From: Chitinophaga pinensis
GTDB lineage: Bacteria; Bacteroidota; Bacteroidia; Flavobacteriales_D; Crocinitomicaceae
Direction of reading: 5' to 3'
NCBI GenBank assembly: GCA_943324565.2
Contig: CALPMC020000001.1
Coordinates: 1-64,000, forward strand
Length of the DNA: 64,000 nucleotides
The notes under the pieces were generated by a model. It searched no databases and was not told where the DNA came from. It saw nothing but the letters and a program-made list of their open reading frames with translations. Both the position numbers and the translations under genes were made by a program. Shown here one piece after another: positions 52,252 to 61,625 of this stretch. Within the stretch, counting starts at the first letter, position 1. Each line of letters starts with the position of its first letter.

Positions 52252-53484
52252 CTACCTCGGAAAAATCTCCACTAAAGTTCCATTAACTGGACCATATAGT
52301 TCAATATTTTTAGGCATTTGGAAACGATTCTTTTCTGTAAGCGACTCAACCTCAGCTTCGTTTTCGTATTTCACTGTTCTTAATTCAATTTTTTCTTTCG
52401 AAACAAAAATCCAATTAAACTGATTGATTGCTTCTGCATCGCGCGTCCACGATTTCTTGTCGTCAGAAGCTCTGAGTGGCGCACCCCAAGTTCCTTCACC
52501 TGCATAAACGATTCCTTTCGCATCGTCGCGTTTGAAGCCTTCATCAGCATCCGTTTCTTTACTGCTTACGATTGGCCAAGTTACTTTCCACGTATGAGAA
52601 TCATTTTCAAGACACAAACGAACATTTTTATGCTTTTCAAATAATGGAACGAAATTTTTATACTGCGTTTGCATTTCTTTCTTACTGGCAACATGCGCTC
52701 GAACTGGTCGGTGATATTGAATAATTTGCCATTGAAAATTAGCATGTTCAGCCAAGGTGTTTCTTAAAAATATTTTCTGTGGTCCAACCTTTTGAATTTC
52801 AGAATTTAAAGAGACTAAATTCAATAAATTTCCACCGAAAACAGTGTTATAGAAAACTTTTTTGTGAGGCACATCAAACAAGGATACTAAGACTTTATTT
52901 GAATGTTCGTGATTTCCTCGTGTAACGATTAAAGGTGTAATTCTACCATCCGTATCAATCGAGTTTTCCCAGTCCAAAAACCATTCTTTCCATTGTTTTT
53001 CTATGTCAATTCCTGTGAAATCGCCATTAAACAAAACGGCATGTGCTTTTAACTTTGCTACTAATTTATCCGCTTTTGCCCTAACAACTCTATTATCCCG
53101 CGAATCTCCTCCAGCAATAAAAGAAAAACGCTCATTTGGGCTATTAGACACAGTTGAAAAATAGTAAGTTCTTCCAAATCCTTCGGTGTCTTTGATGGTA
53201 AAATAATAACGTGTATTTGGTTTTAAATCTTTCAAGCGAACAATGTGGTTTTTCATTCCGCGCGCAGAATTTTTCGCAGATAATTCTAACTTGGTTCGAT
53301 AACGATTCACACTAGGGTCAACTGTATCAAGGTATAAACCCAAAAATTCACCTCTATTTTGATCCCAAATAATACTTGCTTCGTTATAAGGATTAAATCC
53401 AAAAGTTACCCGAACGAAACGCGCTTTTGCACTGACATTTTGAAAAATAAAAAAAGATAAACAACCAATAATCAAATATTTCAT
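52252..53484 (-). CDS. Secreted metallophosphoesterase (purple-acid-phosphatase-like)
   Basis: A signal peptide (ILIGCLSF-type hydrophobic core, ending NVSAKA) is followed by an N-terminal beta-sandwich (residues ~20-115) as in purple acid phosphatases. The calcineurin-like domain has its metal ligands in FIAGGDSRDN, AVLFNGDFTG, IVTRGNHEHS, IIQYHRPVRA and LENDSHTWKV. No T9SS sorting domain is present, so the enzyme is probably periplasmic. It lies nine bases after the BNR-propeller gene and is likely co-transcribed with it. Substrate unknown. Confidence 0.82.
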   Translation of the reverse strand: MKYLIIGCLSFFIFQNVSAKARFVRVTFGFNPYNEASIIWDQNRGEFLGLYLDTVDPSVNRYRTKLELSAKNSARGMKNHIVRLKDLKPNTRYYFTIKDTEGFGRTYYFSTVSNSPNERFSFIAGGDSRDNRVVRAKADKLVAKLKAHAVLFNGDFTGIDIEKQWKEWFLDWENSIDTDGRITPLIVTRGNHEHSNKVLVSLFDVPHKKVFYNTVFGGNLLNLVSLNSEIQKVGPQKIFLRNTLAEHANFQWQIIQYHRPVRAHVASKKEMQTQYKNFVPLFEKHKNVRLCLENDSHTWKVTWPIVSSKETDADEGFKRDDAKGIVYAGEGTWGAPLRASDDKKSWTRDAEAINQFNWIFVSKEKIELRTVKYENEAEVESLTEKNRFQMPKNIELYGPVNGTLVEIFPR

Positions 53485-53493
53485 AGCTTTTTT

Positions 53494-55074
53494 TTAATGT
53501 TGAATTTGGAATTTATATACTGAAACTCCTTGTTGATTTACAATTTTGAAAAAGTAATTTCCATTATTATACTTCTGACAATCAAAAACTTGTGATTTCA
53601 AAACTCCTTTTTCAATTACTTTTCCATTAATACCATACAAATAGTACTCAGCATTGAGCGCCGATTCTGGTAGGGTAACATTTTGACTCGCTGGATTTGG
53701 ATAGAGCAATTGTTCTTTTTGCGTATAAACTTCGTACAAACTTGAACTTTGGTTATTGATATTCCATTTGTTCAAGTAAATTTTCAAAGTCCCAGAACGA
53801 ACATCTCCCCAAATTGCATAAGCTGTATCATTTTGAAGCGCAACGTTCATAAAATCATTTCCTTTATCTTCTAAAATCGCATCGTGGTCAACTTGTAAAG
53901 ATGAAATACTAAAATCCTCCTCGAAATCTGCCTGACCATTTCTTCTCACCGCACAATAAATTTCAGTTGGAACACTGTAAGTTGAACCAGCAGCATTTCT
54001 TCTATCTCTCCAACAAACAACTAAATCTCCGTCAGTATCAAAATCGGCCCATACTAAATCTTGTAATTTTCCATTCGCAATTGGATCTTGATTGATTCTT
54101 TTAATTGCTGACCAACTTGTTCCTGCATTCGTTGTTTCCATCATTTTAATATCCGCATCACCATCAGAATCTGAAAGAAAGAAAAATGCTAAATGATTTG
54201 AATTGTTTGGATTAGAACGCAATAAATAACCGGTTTTCAATAAAGAATTCGTAGCGTTATTCGCTAAAAATGGACTTGCACTTTGGTAAGCAACTTGATA
54301 ATTCACATCCACACATGCTGTAATTGAACTTGCTAAAATCATTCTCCCAAAAGGACTTTGAGAAGGAAGGTAGCTCGGATAAATAGCATAAAATTTACCA
54401 TTACTTGTTACTGTTGGAGTTGGCATAGGTTGTGCAACTGAGGATCCAGACAAAAAACCTAAAGTATCTAAAAAACGAGGAGAAGCAAAAGAAGTGCCAT
54501 TGTCCGTACTTACAGTTACATAAGGATTATAAGGAGCCGTTACTAAAGTTGGCTGATTCGCATTCATGTTGGTGATATAAATCGTTCCATCCAATGGTCC
54601 ACCCGAACAATCAATTGCCATCCAAGGTCTATCAATACATAGTTTATTTGGGCAATCTAAAAGCGATAATACTTCAACTGCATTTCCCCAAGTTATACCA
54701 CCATCAGTTGATTTTCTTACTACCACTTTACCTGCAGTAAATTGTTCATTATCATAATCTATATAAGACATAAAAACATTTCCTGCGTCATCAAACTTTA
54801 CAGAAACATCCGCAGAAGAATAAGTTGAGACAATATGAGGTTGCCAAATTGGAGTTGTCCATGTCATTCCTCCATTTGTTGACACTGATGATTTAATTAC
54901 GACTTTATTTCCAACTTGAAATCCCATCCAAGCTGCAACAAGGTGCTGTTGATTTTGACGATTTATAGCCAAATAAGGTTCTCCTTCAAAAGTTGAACCT
55001 TGGGAAACAAGCGTATTTTGAGCGAAAAATGGAGCTATTAAAAAACAAAAGATTGTAAGTAAAAGGCATTTCAT
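53494..55074 (-). CDS. T9SS-secreted BNR/sialidase-superfamily propeller protein
   Basis: A signal peptide ends near FFAQN. Residues ~25-430 form a beta-propeller with Asp-box repeats: SVSTNGGMTWTTP, RKSTDGGITWGNA, VSTDNGTSFASP and METTNAGTSWSA. Such propellers occur in exosialidases and in many non-enzymatic surface proteins. I could not identify the Arg triad, nucleophile Tyr or FRIP motif of a true sialidase, so enzymatic activity is not supported. The last ~75 residues (LLYPNPASQNVTL, ending NNGNYFFKIVNQ) are a T9SS type A domain. It pairs with the phosphoesterase downstream. Confidence 0.82.
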   Translation of the reverse strand: MKCLLLTIFCFLIAPFFAQNTLVSQGSTFEGEPYLAINRQNQQHLVAAWMGFQVGNKVVIKSSVSTNGGMTWTTPIWQPHIVSTYSSADVSVKFDDAGNVFMSYIDYDNEQFTAGKVVVRKSTDGGITWGNAVEVLSLLDCPNKLCIDRPWMAIDCSGGPLDGTIYITNMNANQPTLVTAPYNPYVTVSTDNGTSFASPRFLDTLGFLSGSSVAQPMPTPTVTSNGKFYAIYPSYLPSQSPFGRMILASSITACVDVNYQVAYQSASPFLANNATNSLLKTGYLLRSNPNNSNHLAFFFLSDSDGDADIKMMETTNAGTSWSAIKRINQDPIANGKLQDLVWADFDTDGDLVVCWRDRRNAAGSTYSVPTEIYCAVRRNGQADFEEDFSISSLQVDHDAILEDKGNDFMNVALQNDTAYAIWGDVRSGTLKIYLNKWNINNQSSSLYEVYTQKEQLLYPNPASQNVTLPESALNAEYYLYGINGKVIEKGVLKSQVFDCQKYNNGNYFFKIVNQQGVSVYKFQIQH

Positions 55075-55143
55075 TTTAGTAGAAATTATTATAGCTGTGT
55101 AAAAATACGAATTCAGCGGTTAAAATACTTCCTACTGAAAGAC

Positions 55144-55175
55144 AAAAAAAAAGTCCAGAATTACTTCCAGACTTT
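55144..55175 (-). terminator. Intrinsic terminator of rpsF-rpsR-rplI
   Basis: On the minus strand AAAGTCTGGAA pairs with TTCTGGACTTT (11 bp, two G-T pairs) around GTAA, followed by nine T in total. It lies 21 bases after the rplI stop. Confidence 0.85.
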
Positions 55176-55196
55176 CTTAATAAGAATAATGAGTTA

Positions 55197-55643
55197 TTAT
55201 TCGCTAACAACTTCAAATTTGAATGCTTGTTTAACACCTTTGTAAAGGTTAGCTTCTGCTTCAAAAGTTCCAATTTCTTTAATCGGTTCATCTTTAATTT
55301 TTAAAGATTTACGGTCGATTTCAAAACCAGCTTTACGAATAGCTTCAGCCAATTGAACTGTACTAACAGAACCAAAGATTTTACCATTTTCACCTGCTTT
55401 AGTAGCAATTGTGATAGTAAGACCTTCAATTTTAGCAGCCAATTCTTGCGCTTCAGCAAGATTTTTAGCTTCTTTATGTGATTTTTGACGCATAATTTCA
55501 GCGTGTGCTTTTTTAGCACTTGGTGTTGCCAATACAGCGTATCCTTGAGGAATCAAGAAGTTACGTCCATAACCAGGCTTCACATTAACAAGCTCGTTTG
55601 CATAACCAAGCTTATCTACATTTTTCTTTAGGATAATTTCCAT
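55197..55643 (-). CDS. rplI: 50S ribosomal protein L9
   Basis: The 148 residues show the N-terminal domain (EIILKKNVDKLGYANELVNV, then KPGYGRNFLIPQGYA), the connecting helix and the C-terminal domain (GKIFGSVSTVQLAEAI). Last gene of the rpsF-rpsR-rplI operon. Confidence 0.98.
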   Translation of the reverse strand: MEIILKKNVDKLGYANELVNVKPGYGRNFLIPQGYAVLATPSAKKAHAEIMRQKSHKEAKNLAEAQELAAKIEGLTITIATKAGENGKIFGSVSTVQLAEAIRKAGFEIDRKSLKIKDEPIKEIGTFEAEANLYKGVKQAFKFEVVSE

Positions 55644-55676
55644 GATATTTTTAGTCTTTTAAGTTCAACAATAGGC

Positions 55677-55937
55677 TTATTTCAACATATCACCAACATA
55701 AGGCAAAATCGCAAGGTGACGAGCACGTTTGATTGCTTTGTTGACTCTTTTTTGGTATTTAGCTGAAGTACCAGTGATACGACGAGGAAGAATTTTCCCT
55801 TGCTCGTTGATCAATTTCAATAAGAAATTAGGATCCTTGTAATCGATGAACTTAATTCCGCTTTTTTTGAAACGGCAATATTTATCCTTCTTAATATCAA
55901 TATTAATCGGGGTTAGGTAACGAATATCGTTTGACAT
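55677..55937 (-). CDS. rpsR: 30S ribosomal protein S18
   Basis: The 86 residues contain the family core [20 protein letters not shown], then [21 protein letters not shown]18 binds S6 on the platform of the small subunit, in keeping with its position 24 bases after rpsF. Confidence 0.98.
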   Translation of the reverse strand: MSNDIRYLTPINIDIKKDKYCRFKKSGIKFIDYKDPNFLLKLINEQGKILPRRITGTSAKYQKRVNKAIKRARHLAILPYVGDMLK

Positions 55938-55961
55938 CTTTAATGTTTTTGTGGGTTAATA

Positions 55962-56309
55962 TTAAGCTACAGTTGCGGATTTACCAGCTTTTATACGTCT
56001 TTTCTCAGCATAAGCTACATGGTCAACATCCATTTTCATTGTAAGGAAGCGCAATACTCTTTCGTCGCGTTTCATCATCAATTCATATTTTGCTACCACA
56101 TCGCCTTCACCTTCAAATTCTATTAAAAAATAGAATCCGGTTGACTTTTTCTGGATTGGATACGCCAACTTGCGTAATCCCCAGTTCTCTAAGTGTTTGA
56201 TTTTAGCACCAAATGCTGTAATCTCACTTTCGAACTTCTGTACTGCTTCCTTTGCCTGATCATCAGACAAAACGGGAGTTAAAATGAAAACAGTTTCGTA
56301 AGAATTCAT
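55962..56309 (-). CDS. rpsF: 30S ribosomal protein S6
   Basis: The 115 residues start [18 protein letters not shown] and include [20 protein letters not shown], both characteristic of S6. It is the first gene of the operon and has a full-consensus promoter about 34 bases upstream. Confidence 0.98.
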   Translation of the reverse strand: MNSYETVFILTPVLSDDQAKEAVQKFESEITAFGAKIKHLENWGLRKLAYPIQKKSTGFYFLIEFEGEGDVVAKYELMMKRDERVLRFLTMKMDVDHVAYAEKRRIKAGKSATVA

Positions 56310-56342
56310 AGTGTTTATAAATTAAATTATTAAATAAGGGTG

Positions 56343-56372
56343 CAAAAGTAATAATTTATTTCTAGCTTACAA
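56343..56372 (-). promoter_or_regulatory. Promoter of rpsF-rpsR-rplI (TTG-N19-TACTTTTG)
   Basis: On the minus strand TTG (56372-56370) lies 19 bases before TACTTTTG (56350-56343). The bases after it, CACCCTTA, nearly repeat those after the rplM promoter (CACCCCTA). Confidence 0.78.
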
Positions 56373-56407
56373 TAGGTTTGCAACAATCTATTTTTAACAA
56401 TTAATTT

Positions 56408-56415
56408 TATCTTTG
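56408..56415 (+). promoter_or_regulatory. -7 element TATCTTTG before the arginase gene
   Basis: Matches TAnnTTTG. The nearest TTTG upstream is 27 bases away, longer than usual. The predicted leader is about 22 bases before ATG 56441. Confidence 0.45.
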
Positions 56416-56440
56416 TCTAAATTCTTATTAAAAAGATTTT

Positions 56441-57382
56441 ATGACTCCAAAAATTCGAGTAATCTTAAATATTTCTGAAATTGGCGCAGGGACAAGAGGA
56501 GCTTCTCTAGGACCTCAAGCAATTATTTCTGCAGCGCGAAAAAAAGAAAGTGATTTTTTTGATAATTACCGACCATACATTTTACCCATTTTCAATGAAT
56601 TGTTAGATAAACCAACAGCATATATTCATGCGAAAAGAATTGATGGAATGGTGAATGTTTACGAAAATATTAAATCCGAAGTAGAAGAAACTTTATCCAA
56701 AAATATATTTCCTTTTATAATTGCAGGCGATCATTGTTCGGCTGGAGCCACAATAGCTGGAATTAAAAACGCAAATCCATCAAAAAGAATTGGAGTTATT
56801 TGGGTTGATGCACACGCAGATTTACATACTCCATATACTACACCATCTGGAAATCTTCACGGGATGCCTTTAGCTGCAGCAATTGGTCTCAACAATATAG
56901 ATTGCCAAAGAAACAACGTGGATGAAGAAACAGCGAATCTTTGGAATCAATTAAAGTCTAATTCGATTTCAACTGATGATTTAGTTTTTGTTGCAGTACG
57001 AGATACCGAGCCCGAAGAAGATTACCTTATAAATGAGAACAAAATAAAAAATTATAGTGTAGAAGAAATTCGAAGTTTAGGAATAAGTGAAGTTTTATGT
57101 CAGATCGAAACTAAACTTCAAAATTGTGACTTGATTTACATTTCTTTTGATGTGGATTCAATGGATCCAATTTTAACATCACATGGTACAGGAACTCCAG
57201 TTCCAAATGGTTTATCACCTTCTGAAGCAAAAGAATTATTGAAAGGCTGTTTAAATTTTCCAAAAACGGCAACCTTTGAATTAGTTGAAGTAAATCCTTG
57301 TTTGGACGAGAAACAAAACTTAATGGCAGAAATAGCATTTGACATAATAGAAGATTTAATGGTGGTTTTAGAGAAAAAGTGA
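56441..57382 (+). CDS. rocF: Arginase
   Basis: Hydrolyses arginine to ornithine and urea with two Mn ions. Metal ligands: His in IIAGDHCSAG (the family usually has GGDHS), WVDAHADLHTP, and SFDVDSMDP. SGNLHGMPLAAAIG and SHGTGTPVPNGLSPSEAKEL are arginase-type substrate loops and favour arginase over agmatinase. Length 313 is normal. The gene is directly coupled to argS, with stop and start sharing one base, so arginine breakdown and charging of arginyl-tRNA are co-expressed. Confidence 0.85.
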   Translation: MTPKIRVILNISEIGAGTRGASLGPQAIISAARKKESDFFDNYRPYILPIFNELLDKPTAYIHAKRIDGMVNVYENIKSEVEETLSKNIFPFIIAGDHCSAGATIAGIKNANPSKRIGVIWVDAHADLHTPYTTPSGNLHGMPLAAAIGLNNIDCQRNNVDEETANLWNQLKSNSISTDDLVFVAVRDTEPEEDYLINENKIKNYSVEEIRSLGISEVLCQIETKLQNCDLIYISFDVDSMDPILTSHGTGTPVPNGLSPSEAKELLKGCLNFPKTATFELVEVNPCLDEKQNLMAEIAFDIIEDLMVVLEKK

Positions 57383-59280
57383 TGGAAGAACAAATAAAAA
57401 AGGTAATTATTGAAAATGCAACTAGTTTATTTGGGGAGGAAATAAATGAAAGTTTAATACAATTTCAGCAAACTCGAAAAGATGTTGAAGGTGACCTAAC
57501 ACTGGTTGTATTTCCCTTTGGTAAATTGTTGAAATGTTCACCAATTGAAGCTGGAACTAAAATCGGTGATTTTTTAAAATCTTGTTTTTCTGAAATCGAT
57601 AAATACATAGTTATAAACGGTTTTTTAAATCTCGTTTTCTCTAATAAGTATTGGTTAAATAACCTAAATATCATTCATTCTGATTCCAACTTCGGTTTTT
57701 CTCCTGAAAAGTCAAAACCTGCAATGATGGTAGAATATTCGTCACCCAATACGAATAAACCCCTACATCTTGGACATTTAAGAAATATATTTTTAGGTTA
57801 CTCTGTATCTGAAATTTTAAAGGCTAACGGTCACGAAGTGATAAAAACACAAGTTATTAATGACCGTGGAATCCATATTTGTAAAAGTATGTTAGCTTGG
57901 GAATTATTTTCCCCTATAAACGATAAAGGCGAAAGAGAAACTCCACAAAATACTGGTTTAAAAGGTGATAAACTTGTTGGAAAATATTATGTTGAATTTG
58001 ATAAACACTTCAATCAACAAGCTAAAGCAATTATTGAACAATGGACAGCTGGAAATTTTAATTCCTTCAGTGATGAAACCAAAAATGCATATTTGAATTT
58101 CGAGAAAGCGAAGGAAGGAAAAGACGAAAAAGCAATCCAAGCAATCGATGATAAAATAAAAGATTTAGCTAAAAATCAAACCGCTTTGTTGCGTGATGCT
58201 AAAGAAATGTTAGTAAAATGGGAAGCTAGAGATCCTCAAGTTTACCTACTTTGGACCACAATGAACGGTTGGGTTTATGAAGGATTTGAATCAACTTACA
58301 AAATGATGGGGGTTGATTTCGATAAACTTTATTATGAATCTGAAACTTACTTACTAGGGAAAGATAAAATCATCAAAGGATTAACCGATGGTGTATTTTA
58401 TAAAAAAGAAGATGGTTCTGTTTGGATTGACTTAACAGATGAAGGATTAGATGAAAAACTTGTACTACGTTCAGACGGTACTGCTGTTTACATTACACAA
58501 GATATTGGAACTGCAATAGATCGTTTTTCTGATTTTCCACAACTAAACGGTATGGTTTATACGGTTGGAAACGAACAAGATTACCACTTTAAAGTTTTGT
58601 TTTTAATCCTTAAAAAATTAGGTTACAAATGGGCTGAAAACTGTTTCCATTTATCGTATGGGATGGTGGATTTACCTTCTGGAAAAATGAAATCAAGAGA
58701 AGGAACGGTTGTAGATGCTGATGATTTAATGGCCGAAGTTGTTGAAAAAGCCACAGAAATGACCAAAGAAAGAGGTCACTTAGAAGGAATGAGTGAACCA
58801 GAACGTGAGCAATTATATTATCAAATCGGAATGGGTGGCTTAAAATATTACCTTTTGAAGGTAGATCCAAAAAAACGAATGTTATTCAACCCAGATGAAT
58901 CAATTGATTTAAATGGAAATACTGGACCTTTCATACAATATACTTATGCAAGAATTTGTTCTTTGGTTTTTAAAGCTGGCGATTTGGATTTGTCCTATCA
59001 AGAAGTAGAATTGACAAAAGAAGAAATTGAGATTATTAAACTGTTAAATAATTTTCCAATAATTGTGAATGAAGCAGCAACAACTTTTTCACCAGCATTG
59101 ATTGCTAACTACATGTACGAATTGGTTAAAGCCTACAATCACTTCTATCAAAGTGTGAAAATCAATATCGAGCCAAATTTGTTATTAAAAATGAATCGCT
59201 TAAAAATTAGTTTAGAAGTGTCAAAAATTATTAAAAAAAGTTTAAACCTTCTTGGAATTAAAGCGCCAAATAAAATGTAA
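57382..59280 (+). CDS. argS: Arginyl-tRNA synthetase
   Basis: Class I synthetase of 632 residues. The HIGH motif is PLHLGHLRN and the KMSKS-like motif is SGKMKSREG. The N-terminal Add1 domain covers residues ~1-110, and the C-terminal DALR anticodon-binding domain includes FIQYTYARICS and ANYMYELVKAYNHFYQ. I use ATG 57382 in the TGATG overlap with rocF; a GTG three bases earlier is possible but unnecessary. Confidence 0.97.
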   Translation: MEEQIKKVIIENATSLFGEEINESLIQFQQTRKDVEGDLTLVVFPFGKLLKCSPIEAGTKIGDFLKSCFSEIDKYIVINGFLNLVFSNKYWLNNLNIIHSDSNFGFSPEKSKPAMMVEYSSPNTNKPLHLGHLRNIFLGYSVSEILKANGHEVIKTQVINDRGIHICKSMLAWELFSPINDKGERETPQNTGLKGDKLVGKYYVEFDKHFNQQAKAIIEQWTAGNFNSFSDETKNAYLNFEKAKEGKDEKAIQAIDDKIKDLAKNQTALLRDAKEMLVKWEARDPQVYLLWTTMNGWVYEGFESTYKMMGVDFDKLYYESETYLLGKDKIIKGLTDGVFYKKEDGSVWIDLTDEGLDEKLVLRSDGTAVYITQDIGTAIDRFSDFPQLNGMVYTVGNEQDYHFKVLFLILKKLGYKWAENCFHLSYGMVDLPSGKMKSREGTVVDADDLMAEVVEKATEMTKERGHLEGMSEPEREQLYYQIGMGGLKYYLLKVDPKKRMLFNPDESIDLNGNTGPFIQYTYARICSLVFKAGDLDLSYQEVELTKEEIEIIKLLNNFPIIVNEAATTFSPALIANYMYELVKAYNHFYQSVKINIEPNLLLKMNRLKISLEVSKIIKKSLNLLGIKAPNKM

Positions 59281-59292
59281 AAAAAAATATAT

Positions 59293-59300
59293 TAAATTTG
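59293..59300 (+). promoter_or_regulatory. -7 element TAAATTTG before the small lipoprotein gene
   Basis: Matches TAnnTTTG and lies 17 bases before ATG 59318, within the short gap after argS. No clear -33. Confidence 0.35.
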
Positions 59301-59317
59301 CAAACAAAACTTACTCT

Positions 59318-59749
59318 ATGAAAAATATCCTTCTAGTCTTATCATCCGTTTTCATTATCTCATCATGCGGTAGATATGAAAAACCATTTATAACTTTAAA
59401 GTCGCCTGAAAAAAGATTAATGGATAAAACATGGAAACTTGAGAAAATAGTTGATAGTAATGGAAACGAAATAATTTCAAACCAAACCATCAGCTTTACT
59501 ATAGAAGGAAATGATTCTATTTTGGTTAGGACAATTGATAATATTACTTATACTGGTTCTTGGAATTGGCTACCTGCTTTAGAAGGTAAAATTGATAAAC
59601 AAAGGATTGTAACAAACATTCAACTGCCACAAGTGTATGACCCAAGAGTTGTTTATGACGTAAAAGTTTTAACAAGTAAAAAAATAGAATTAATAGATCG
59701 TAATGGAGCTGCAACAGCTAACTTCAGATACTACTTCATTAAAGAATAA
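59318..59749 (+). CDS. Small lipoprotein, lipocalin-like
   Basis: 143 residues from ATG 59318. The lipoprotein signal ends IISSCG (Cys near residue 17). The rest is beta-rich: MDKTWKLEKIVDSNGNEII, TISFTIEGNDSILVRT, ITYTGSWNWLPALEG and FRYYFIKE resemble the lipocalin-like domains common in Bacteroidota lipoproteins that begin with an L-x-G-x-W strand. Function unknown. It abuts the convergent topB, with no base between the stops. Confidence 0.7.
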   Translation: MKNILLVLSSVFIISSCGRYEKPFITLKSPEKRLMDKTWKLEKIVDSNGNEIISNQTISFTIEGNDSILVRTIDNITYTGSWNWLPALEGKIDKQRIVTNIQLPQVYDPRVVYDVKVLTSKKIELIDRNGAATANFRYYFIKE

Positions 59750-61537
59750 TCAGTTATTAAAAATTACTCCGTCTGTAATTCCTCGAATCATTTGATAAAG
59801 TTCTTGTTTGAATAATTGAGGGTCATAATTTCCTTTTTCTATTTGTCGTAATTTAAATTCCCACTGCCCAGTTAATTCTGGGCTTTTGAGTAAATCATTA
59901 GAAATAACATCAATTAATTGCATTCCAGTTTCCGTTGCAATAATGTTCTTTTTTTTACGCTCTATATATTTTCGTTTAAACAGAGTTTCAATAATATTAG
60001 CTCTTGTTGAAGGTCTTCCAATTCCATTTTCCTTCATTAAATCACGCATTTCTTCATTTTCAACCATTTTACCTGCTGTTTCCATAGCACGCAACAATGT
60101 TGCTTCCGTGTAAGGCTTTGGTGGACTCGTTTTACCTTTATGGATGATTGGAACATGCGGGCCTGATTCCCCCTCTGTAAAATGTGGTAAAATCTTTTCT
60201 TCAGCTTCTTTCGCTTTTGCATCTTTTGATTCAGATGAATTTGAAGCTTTCAGGTCTTCGTATACAAATCGCCAGCCTTGTTCAATGATTTGTTTCCCTG
60301 TTGCCTTGAATATAAGGTTGTCAACTTTTCCTAAAACAGTAGTATTTGAAACTTTACATTCTTGATAAAATACCGAGATAAATCTTCGAGTAATCAAATC
60401 ATAAATACGATTTTCATCAGGAGTGATTCCAGAAGGGTGCACTCCTGTTGGAATAATTGCGTGGTGATCCGTGATTTTTTTGTCGTCAAAAATAGTTTTG
60501 GATTTTGGTATTGGATTTTGAAGAACTGAATCAGTAAATCTAGAATAGTCTCGTAGGTTTCCTAAAATCCCAGGTACTTTAGGATGCAAATCTTCGGATA
60601 AATAAGTTGTATCAACTCTAGGATAGGTTACTAGTTTCTTTTCATATAAACTTTGAATATGCTTTAAAGTATCCTCTGCACTGTATGCGTAACGTTTATT
60701 TCCATCAACTTGTAACGATGTTAAATCATACAATCTTGGATTACCTTCTTTTCCTTCTTTTTGTTCAAAGGAAGTAATTTCAAAAGGTTTATCCTTTAAA
60801 TATTCCAATCCTTTTTCAGCCTTTTCTTGCGATTTCAAGCGTTCTATTTGACACAAAAATTCTGTATCACGGTAAATCGTTTTTAACTCCCAATATTCGT
60901 CACTTTTAAAAGCATTGATTTCTTTTTGACGCTGAACGATCATTGCAAGGGTTGGAGTTTGAACCCTCCCTACAGATAAAGTCATTTTATTCTGACCAAA
61001 TTTCCTTGTGTATAATCTTGTTCCATTAATTCCAAGTACCCAATCACCAACAGCTCTTGAATTTCCCGCTGCGAATAAATTATCAAATTCTTTTGAATCC
61101 TTTAATTTATTAAAACCTTCTCTGATTGCTTCTTCTGTCAAAGATGAAATCCATAAACGTTTAATTGGAACTTTACATTTTGCCTTTAATAAAACCCATC
61201 GTTGAATTAACTCTCCTTCTTGACCTGCATCACCACAGTTTATCACTTCCTCTGCCTCAGCCACTAATCTTTTAATAACTTCAAATTGCTTTTTAACGCC
61301 CTGATCATCTTTGATTTTTATTCCAAACTGTTGAGGAATAATAGGCAAATCTTCCAATTTCCAATATTTCCAATTTGGATTGTAATCTTCAGGATCTTTA
61401 AGTGAACACAAATGTCCAAACGTCCATGAAACGCAATATCCATTACCCTCAAAGTATCCGTCGCGCTTTGTACGAGCCCCTAAAATTTCAGCTAAATCTT
61501 TGGCAACACTAGGTTTTTCAGCAATACAGAGTTTCAT
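59750..61537 (-). CDS. topB: DNA topoisomerase III (type IA), without C-terminal zinc fingers
   Basis: Relaxes and decatenates DNA through a 5'-phosphotyrosine. The TOPRIM start is KLCIAEKPSVAKDLAEILGA and the acidic motif is CGDAGQEGELI. The active-site Tyr is in LVTYPRVDTTYLSEDL. GIGRPSTRANIIETLFKRKYI is the conserved C-terminal-core motif. At 595 residues it ends right after the core; E. coli TopB has 653 residues, and many homologues add zinc-binding domains. Confidence 0.92.
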   Translation of the reverse strand: MKLCIAEKPSVAKDLAEILGARTKRDGYFEGNGYCVSWTFGHLCSLKDPEDYNPNWKYWKLEDLPIIPQQFGIKIKDDQGVKKQFEVIKRLVAEAEEVINCGDAGQEGELIQRWVLLKAKCKVPIKRLWISSLTEEAIREGFNKLKDSKEFDNLFAAGNSRAVGDWVLGINGTRLYTRKFGQNKMTLSVGRVQTPTLAMIVQRQKEINAFKSDEYWELKTIYRDTEFLCQIERLKSQEKAEKGLEYLKDKPFEITSFEQKEGKEGNPRLYDLTSLQVDGNKRYAYSAEDTLKHIQSLYEKKLVTYPRVDTTYLSEDLHPKVPGILGNLRDYSRFTDSVLQNPIPKSKTIFDDKKITDHHAIIPTGVHPSGITPDENRIYDLITRRFISVFYQECKVSNTTVLGKVDNLIFKATGKQIIEQGWRFVYEDLKASNSSESKDAKAKEAEEKILPHFTEGESGPHVPIIHKGKTSPPKPYTEATLLRAMETAGKMVENEEMRDLMKENGIGRPSTRANIIETLFKRKYIERKKKNIIATETGMQLIDVISNDLLKSPELTGQWEFKLRQIEKGNYDPQLFKQELYQMIRGITDGVIFNN

Positions 61538-61559
61538 AGGTAATTAAAATTCAAGGAGC

Positions 61560-61567
61560 CAAATTTA
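61560..61567 (-). promoter_or_regulatory. -7 element TAAATTTG before topB
   Basis: A minus-strand match to TAnnTTTG that ends 22 bases before the topB ATG, in the gap after dsbD. The nearest TTTG upstream is 28 bases away. Confidence 0.4.
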
Positions 61568-61625
61568 GTTCAATTTTAACCTTAAAATTAAATCTCAAAC
61601 TTGATTTTATTAACGAAATAAAAAG

